Source: Chelonoidis abingdonii
Lineage: Eukaryota; Chordata; Testudines; Testudinidae
Direction of reading: 5' to 3'
NCBI RefSeq assembly: GCF_003597395.2
Contig: NC_133774.1
Location: 47,581,238-47,645,237 of the forward strand
DNA: 64,000 bases
This document shows, piece by piece, positions 48,401-57,400 of the stretch. Position 1 is the stretch's first letter. Each line of letters opens with the position of its first letter. Position numbers and translations under genes: made by a program. The notes beneath the pieces were generated by a model, which was not told the DNA's origin, searched no databases, and saw only the letters and a list, made by a program, of their open reading frames with translations.

Positions 48401-51400
48401 TTGAGCTGTGTCTGGCATAATGTAAAATTGGTGCAAGGGCAGAATCAGTCCAAGAGCGTCTTAGCACAGTACAAATAAGTTGAATTTTATAATCATGTCT
48501 GACTGAAACATCCTTGAATTGGTTTTTATTTTTGTTCTGCTTCAGAAAAGCTGAATGTGAAACTGAGTCTGAAAAGAGAAGTAAAAGTGTATGAAAATAT
48601 TCAGTGCAAGATGAAGTATTGGAAGCACAAGTTAAAATGTTTTCAGTAGCTGTTAAGATATTGGTTGCTGAACCTCTCAATATCAGACATCATAGTGAGG
48701 CCCTAGTCCTGCAAAGACTTATGCACTGTGCTTAATTTGTAATGAAAGAGGTACTGGGACTCAAGCAATGTTTTTTACTTTCATAACTGACATTGCAAGC
48801 CCAGAGGTGCTGGGGTATTACGAACTACCAAGCCTAAAGTTGCCATGGTTCAGTCCTGGAAGCCTTGGCACAAGTTAATCACTGCTGATGCATGAGCATA
48901 ACTTCTTGCAGTCTGCCTACTTCCATTAGTTAAAATGGGGCTACTCAGGGTACGTCTATACTACCTGCCAAAGCAGGGGTTAGTGTTCGATGTATCGGGG
49001 ATCGATTTATCGTGTCTCGTCTGGACGCGATAAATTGATCTGCTAATCGACGCCCGTACTCCACCTCGGCAGGAGGAGTAAGCAGAGTCGATGGGGAAGC
49101 CGCGGTAGTCGACTTGCTGCCGTGAGGACAGCCAAGTAAGTTGAACTAAGATATTTCTACAGTTGCATATCTTAGTTCGAACCCCCCTGCTAGTGTAGCC
49201 CAGGCCTCAGAGTGTAAAGTTAAGCACATGGGCAGATCTTTGCAGAATTGGGGCCTAATACAAGAACTGACTTCACTGTCACCTCCATGGAGTTAATGAG
49301 AGAAAGAGCTCTTAGTTGCTTGCCGTGGTACAGGTATCACTCCAGCTTTTAAAAGTATATTGTTGAACAGTAACACTTGTCACAGGAATACTGCATTTTA
49401 GAGGTGATACTTCCAATAAAGAATAATAAACATGCTGTTTTCTCCCTATACAAGCTCATCAAAAAAGTGAAGGTAAGTATCTTGCAGGTTACCTGTTAGA
49501 ATTGCTTCAGAGAATGCCTGATAAGTAGCTTAGATATTTAATAGACTGAAAGGCAGATCAGTGAACTGTTTAAAATCTGAGTGTTAAGCTTCAAGTGAGG
49601 CAGAGAGAAATCTCAGAGACTAAACTTTTTATGAAGACCTCTTGAAAAAAGTTATACATAATATTTACAACAGTAACTTAAAATCAGAACTTGTAACTTT
49701 CCTTCCTTTTTTGAAAAGTTTCAGTTAAGCATAACATTTCTTATGGAAGACATTTCATAACCCTCTAATATGAAACAGAAAATGATGTGTGAGAGAATCA
49801 ATATTCAAGAAACGTATGTGAAAATGCACACGAAGCATTTATGGATGCATTTATGGATGGGTGTCTAACTTTGGAGTTCTATTTTTCTACTTCTGCACAC
49901 TTACATGCTTGAAATGACTCTTATATTTAATAAAAACACAAATATGACATTGGTAATCACAAGTGTGCCATTTCAACTGTCTCTGCATCCCTAACTTTCG
50001 TGCTGGGTAGTTAAGCTAAAATGGTCTCATGTTATGGATGTAGACAATAGATACAATACTGAGTTTCATACAATAAATGGCAACAGTCAGATACTCTTAT
50101 TAATAAAGGTAGTTTCAAGTAGGTCAAATGATTGTTTTAAAAAAAGCATTCAGATTTTGTTTTGCCAGCAAATTAGAAATAGTGATGTCAATAGAGTATA
50201 ATGAAGTAAATTGGCTAACATTTAAGCTAAAAATGAAACCATTAAAATACATAAGATGAATATTTCAGAATTTAACTTAACAGATGTTCAAGTGTTTCCA
50301 GTTATTAAATGTGTAGGTCTTTCATAGTATTCCCCTACATTCATAGTAACATTTATTTAGGTATAATACATCTTGGTAACATTTTCAATAGCATCTGAGT
50401 GACAGACTCCTAAAGTCCTCATTTTCAGAAGTCACTTAGGCACCTAGGTCTCACTGAGATTTAGTCGATTTTGAAAATTTTACGTTTAATGTGCTGTATT
50501 TGTTTTTTTTTCAGACTGGAGAAAAGTTATTTGAGCTGCATGGACACACACACAAAATTACAGCCATTGCAGCATTTCCTTCATCTGGTGTTTGTGAAGA
50601 AAAAAATCATTTGATCTTAACGGCATCTGCTGATAGGACAGTTATTGTATCCTTAAATCTTCCTAGAATTTAACTGGTTTTAAAGGGAAGAATAAGCCAG
50701 GCAGCAGAGTGGGTGGTAATTGTTTATATTATAGTAGGATCCAAAGGCCCTTGTCAAGTTCTGTTGTGCTAGCATCTGTTAAAATACAGAAGTAGACATG
50801 GCCCCTATCACAAAAATAATGAATATGTAACAAACAAGTGTAAGTGTCACTGCAGAGTGTCTAAAGTTTGAAGAGTAGGTTAGTATTTAGAAAACCCCCG
50901 TGTCACTACATTTTTATTTCTCAAACTCTGTCATCCAATTATAAACTAAACAGAGAAACATGTTATGACCTTTTATGTTTCCTTAATAAATGAATTCAGG
51001 TTTGGGATTGCAATAGTGGCAGGGAAGTTCAGAAAGTGTCATGCTTCCATTCCACTGTAAAGGTAAAGAAAAGTCCAAGTGTATTTTAGGCTTGTGTACA
51101 TAAATACACCCGTAGTGAAAGCTAATATGACATATGTGAAGACAGAATATTTTAAAATGAATAACCTATTTTAGTTAGCTAAGACCATTTACTTCAAAGG
51201 TAGTAGAATGACTGAGATCTAGCCACTGACAAAGGTTTTTTTAAAAGAAAGGAGCTGGGAGCAACCATTTCCATTATAAAAGATTGTCACTTTGAGTCTT
51301 GCAAACATTGATGGTGTTAGAACCAGATCTTTCAAATTGGACAGAGATAAAGCTTTGGGGCTGGAGTAATGCCTTTTGCTTGTCTTTTGAAATTCTGTTC

Positions 51401-54400
51401 AAATTTGGTTCAGTTATAAATGGTTTACAATTGCTGTTTCCCATCTCTAACTTGTGTTCCTCGGGAAAATTTTGTTCATATTCAGTTGTTTGGCATGGTC
51501 ATTATGCTAGACACAGCTCAACTAAACTTCAGTGGACTGATTCTCGATTTAGATCAATTCAAGAGCAAAATCAGCTCCCCACATTCCCACTCCCATCCAC
51601 ATCCTTATTACAGAACATACCCCATTCAAAAACTAAACTAGCCTGAGCATTCCACAGAAATACAATTCCATTGTCTCCTGCAGATGCAAATCTGGTAAAG
51701 AACAAAGAAAACAAAACCGATAAAGAAAATGATAAATAGATTTCCAGTATGATGCTATGCACCAATAATCACTACTTAAACAGAGCAAATTTCGTTTATA
51801 AGGAGAGAAATCACTTTGGTTTTACTAGTAATCTGAAGCATAGAAAGGTACCTATAAGCCCCAAATACTGTATAGAAACCAAAATCAGTGACTTACTAAT
51901 AAACAAAAGTGAAAACTTTCTCACATTACATGCTTTAAGAGATTCCTGAGGGTAGAGTGTAAAGATCACTTCGTCCCCAGGAGATTATGCTGCTCCATAG
52001 CCACCAGGAGTGGATGCTTCCACTGCTCCATGATAGGCTTTGGGATCTAAGTCAGGATCCAAATCAGGTACTTCAGCCAACCATGTGATTATTGATGTAT
52101 TGCAGTTGGTAGCTGGGGAGAGGCAGGCCAAAAAATGACAGCCCTAGAAAAATCTTCTCAGCCATGTGGAGTGGCAAGCTGCATTAGTAGTTATAGTTAG
52201 GGCCCTACCAAATTCATAGCCGTGAAACATGTGCCATGGACTGCCAAGTCTGATCTCCCCTGTGAAATATGGCTATTGTAGGGGAGGGGCAGGAGGCTCC
52301 TACTGTGGACTGGGCTCCAGCTGCTGTGGACAGCCCAGTATTTCCTCTTCCCCTGTAAGGGCTGCTCCCAGAGCTGGGTCAGACCCACCTTCAAGAACCT
52401 CCTACAGCTGCAGGAAGCTCCATGGCTGCTGGCTGGGAGTCCAGCTCTGAAGGCAGCGCAGTAGTGAGAGTGGCTGTCAGTCCCTGACTTGGGTGGAGGC
52501 TGCTGGGGAAAAAAACACATGTACAGCAACATCCCCCACACCCTGTAACCCTCACTCTGTGGTGCTAGCTTTAGAATTTGGTGCCCGGCCAGCAGCTGTT
52601 GCGGCTCTCTGGCTGCCCGGCTCTGAAGGCAGCACCCCTGCCAGGAGCGGCACAGAAGTAAGGGTGGCATTCTATGACTCCCCTACAATTGCCTTGTAAA
52701 CCCCTGCCCCAACAACCCCCTTTTGGGTCAGGAGCCTCAGGGTTACAACCTCGTGAAATTTCCGATGTAAACATCTGAAACTGAAATTGGCTTCAGGAGG
52801 CCAGGATTTCACCTGTTTGTCTGGCTTTCAGCACCTTCAGGGGGACCTTTGGATGATGAACACCTCTGAAATCAGGCCCTACAGTCTTATTAGTAAAAAT
52901 AGTGATGTTTCACAAGTGATTTCTGTATTCTGCAGGAAAGGGAGTTTAATGTATTTCATAGTACCTGCAGTTTTACCTAACTAAAGCTGATAATCATTTC
53001 ACTGAAAAATTCCCCAAAGAACTTTTGTAAGGGCCATATATCTGATTATGTTCTGCAGTGTTTGACAGTTCTTCAAAGTCTGGATGTATGGTTATCTGGA
53101 GGGAGTGATCTATGTGTTTGGAACAGAAAATTAGATCTCTTGTGTAAGACCAGTCATCTCACTGATGCAGGTAAAAAATGGAAATGGCTCATTATAGCAG
53201 ATAAAGTGAAAGTAAAATGGATTTGTATAATGATGCAAAATGAAACCTGGCAAATTCTCTTTAATTCTAAAGATAACATTATATATTAAAGCTGCCCTCT
53301 GTCTAGTTTTAAAAATGTCAAATTAATCATTTCAGAATTAAGGATACTTATAACCTACTGTGCTATATGAATTTTAGAATGTCAAGTATCAATAGTTGTA
53401 CATTAACTTTGACTTGCTGGACTAGATCCTCCACTAGTGATTTATATATTTCCCGTGCAGAGGGCCAGATCCACAGACTAGTGATTTATACCTCTGTGAG
53501 GAAACTAGACTTTTTGTAAGTATATAGGTTAAAGGGTTTTAATTACAAGATTCAATCCTTTGTATAAACAAAAAGGAAAATTTTTGAATAGGATTACTAA
53601 ATATAATATAATAAACTCATACTGCTCTGAACTATTAGTAAATCAATGTATTGTTAAATTATCATCTAAATATATTTGTAAAAGCTTAAAATGCAGCAAT
53701 GTTCCTAAGGCAGCTAGTATACTGTATTTTTCTTGTACACAGCTGGAGCCAAAATAGCCACATATACCTGTCATAAAATAGGAGAACAGAAATATTTTAG
53801 GCCTATATACACAGATACAGAACTTAACCTCCTACCTCAAAGTTTTGAGGCAAGCCTAGTATTACTTCCAGCCCTCACAATCTGCTTGTATTTTACTATT
53901 TATTCCTGGAGTGGAGATGCTGGAGAACTTTGGACATGTTAAAGATAACTGTACAGCATTTCGAACAGTTTGCTCTGAACCTCATTTTGTGTCTTTCACT
54001 CAGCATAAAGCTAGTTGTTCTTATTGATATTGCACTAGCACCTAAGAGAACTCCCTTCATACAAGGAACTCATTGTCCTAGCTACAGTTCAAATGAACTG
54101 GAAGACATAGAAGCTACCCCGAAAAAGCTTGTGTGAAATCCTGGCCCCATTAAAGTTAGTGATTTCACCCTTACAGTCTTAGAGGATAAGGATGATATGT
54201 GGCAAAGGGGAAGCAACTAACTCTGCACAATTTTAATGTGTATTACATACATTTCTTATGAAAAAAATAAAAGTATATAAAAATGTATGCCTGTACTCAG
54301 TTGCCCCTTGACCTCTGTAGTGCTGTTTGTGGAGGGGTTTGAAGGAGGAGGAAGTAGTGGCCTGAGATCAGTTTGGGATGGCCATTTACGCATAAGTGGC

Positions 54401-57400
54401 AACATGGAAGAAGATGAGAAGCAGTGGGAGATAAGTAAATGGTCAAGGCTGGCATCAGTGGCAGACCGTAGCAGAGGGTCTGAAAGTGAGGGCAAAGATT
54501 TTGAACTTGATGTGGTGGGATAGAGCAAGCCAGTGAAGGGATTCAGAGAGGGAGAGCTATGGCCAGGGAGATGATCATAGCAGATGTGAGGGGACAGGGA
54601 AATAGGGAAGCCAGAGAGCAGGCGGTGGTAGTAATTGATAGGAGAGGAGGACTTGCATACGGGTTTTAGATAGAAACAGACTATCTGATTTTAGAAATAC
54701 GGTGGAGGAATAAATGCAATATTTGGATACAGCCTTGGCTATGTGAACCAAGGGAAAGCGAGGCTTAGACAGTGACTTCCAGGTTATGGACCTGAGTGGG
54801 AGGATGGTGATACTGTTGATAGAGACAGAAAAAGCAGGGAGTGGGAAGGGTTTGGGAAGAAGGATTAAATGTAATTTTAACCATGTTAAATTTAAGTTCA
54901 TAGTAAGATAGCCAGGAGAACATGTCTGAGGGACAGGCTAAGATGTGATGGAGGGGGAGAGAGACAGCTGAGGAGGGAGAAGGCAGATTTGTGAGTCATT
55001 ATAAAGATGGTAGCTGAAACCATACAAGGTGTGACAACACCCAAGGAGATGGTATAGAGGGAGGAAGAGGAGAAGGGTCACACATTTGGGACCTTGAGAG
55101 CTATGGTCTGGCGCAGCAATATCTGTAAATACAGTACAGAACTCATTTCCCCCAATGTATCTACAAAATACATTGCAACTATAACAGTTACATCATTAAA
55201 CATTGCCTCAGTGGCCCATTTACAAAGATAGGCTTAGTTTTCATACAAGAAACATCACCTATCCTAATACTTGAGCTGGTCTGCCTTTGTTTTGTCACAC
55301 AAAATTCAAAAGCTATGAGTTGGGCGTAGTATAGCAGTTAATGCATGGGACTGGAAGCGAGAAACTCTGGACTTCTAGTTCCAAGTCTGACACGGATGCC
55401 TTCTGTGGCCTCAGACAAATCTGTTATTCTGTGTCTCAGTTTCCCCATGTGAGAGAGATAAATACTACTTACTTCATAAGGTTGTTTTGAAGATTAGAGT
55501 AGAATCTCACTAATCTCCATTTTATCTGGAGAGAGAGCAGATATGCCCGTTAAGTGTCCTGTATATGTAATCACAGCATTTGTATGAATTTACCTATTCT
55601 AACTTAATTGCCATAGGAGTACTATCTATCTGTATGTTGCTATTCTACATAAGTGTGTGTAATCCTAGATCTTCAAAATTAGAATAGATAAAACTATACA
55701 AATATGCTTTATCTGTCTCTCTTTATCAGGCGCGCGCAATGTGGAATAGAAATTTGGAGTAAAGGGATACAAATCTAACTATATATTGACTTGCATTATT
55801 TGTGGACTCAGTACTACCTAGAAAAATCAGTCATGCTATATTTTACATGCAGTGCGTATAATAAAAAAGGGAAATGCTAATTAAAAATGCACCCAAATCA
55901 CACAATCATATCTGTAGATGAAGCATAGTATAGCGCTACAAACAATGCCAACAGTTTGTAATTGGGCTAATAGAAAAAAAAAGTTATAAACCTGTTAATG
56001 TGTATATAGTGTTGTCTGGTGGACACAGTTACAAACCACTGCTGTTCTTAGTTTATGGGACAGTTTCCTGAGGAAGGGTTTGATGCTGTGAGGTGCTATA
56101 TGCCCTCAACTCCCATGTTCTAAACACTTTCCACAAGACTGCAAGCACTTAGGTCATTTAACTGTTAAAACAGTGACAAAATCCCTCATTACAAGAGATT
56201 TTCATATTGTCTGATTTCCCACCCCCTCCCCAAAGGTGCTGTGTACCTGTAGCTCCCTTTAATTTCAGTGGGACTCAGGATCTCTGGAGATCAGGCCAAC
56301 AGTGTTTAAAATAATTTGAATGCTGTAGTGTGGCAGAATGCTCCTGGTTTTTCCTTCTAACTTTTTTTTTTAAAGTTAGGAAGTAAAACATACTGGGACA
56401 GCCAGCCAGCAGGTGTAAATTGGCATAACTCCATCAAAGCCAATGGAGCCTTGCTAATTTACACCAGGTGAAGATCTAGCCCATTGTCTTTACTAAAGGT
56501 GAACATTGTTTGTAAACAAGTACTGTTAAAGTGTTTTGAAATATATATGAATTGATAAATAAATGTTCTATGTTTTAACAGTGTATTTGTGTTGCCAGTA
56601 CATAAGTGATATCAATTTCCCTCAGTTATGTGTTGAATATGGAATGGACCTTTCTTATATTAAAATCCATAATTTTTAGAGTTAAAGAAATAGCTCGTAT
56701 TTAATTGCATTATATTTGTATGGAGAATAACCTTTTTTCCTTTCTTTACGGATGTTTTTAAAGATATCAGTGCTTTGGTTGAATTGCCTAAAAACTGTGT
56801 TGCAGCAGCTGTTGGCAAAGAGTTGAGTGAGTATATTACATTTCAACTTAATCTCCATAACCCTCTGTATATTCATGAGGTTTAGATTTTTTTTTATATG
56901 CAGTAGCTTGCAAAAAACACAGGGATTGAAGCATTTTATCAAAACCATGTAGGAAAATTGGAGCCAGGTGCCACTCTACCCAGCTGCCTCCTTTCTTGTT
57001 TTTTCCAATATATATTTACCTGCATGTTTCCCCAGTCTGGTCTGCCTTGCTGACTGTTTAATTTTTTTTTTTTTTTTAAACTTCATATTACAACTGATGA
57101 AACTGGTGTTTTAAAAATGCTTCTGATTCAACTTTTTGGTAGAGTGTAAAACTCAATGTCTGATCTCCTTGCAAGTGAAGTAGAAAAAATGCAATTGGTG
57201 CTGCAGTACTGGACAGCCACTGCACTTTATTAAAACCAAAAACAAAAAAACCCCCAACAACTTCTTTTGCTTGTTTTCTGTAAAGTTATGTCTCAGCCAC
57301 TCTAAGCAGCACTTCTGTGGTGGAGTGAGATTCTCTGGCTTACTATTTGTTTCATAATTAGGAATTGGGTGGAATTTTACCATTTCTGATAAAAGTATTT

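Noticed and set aside
51571..51765. Minus-strand frame with WD40-like sequence suggesting a second, antisense WD gene
   Set aside because: It is only the inverted copy of WDR41 exon 3 with its flanking intron. There are no further antisense exons around it.
52197..52670. 157-codon minus-strand frame in intron 5
   Set aside because: It lies inside the GC-rich interspersed repeat at 52199-52883 and shows no protein family signature.
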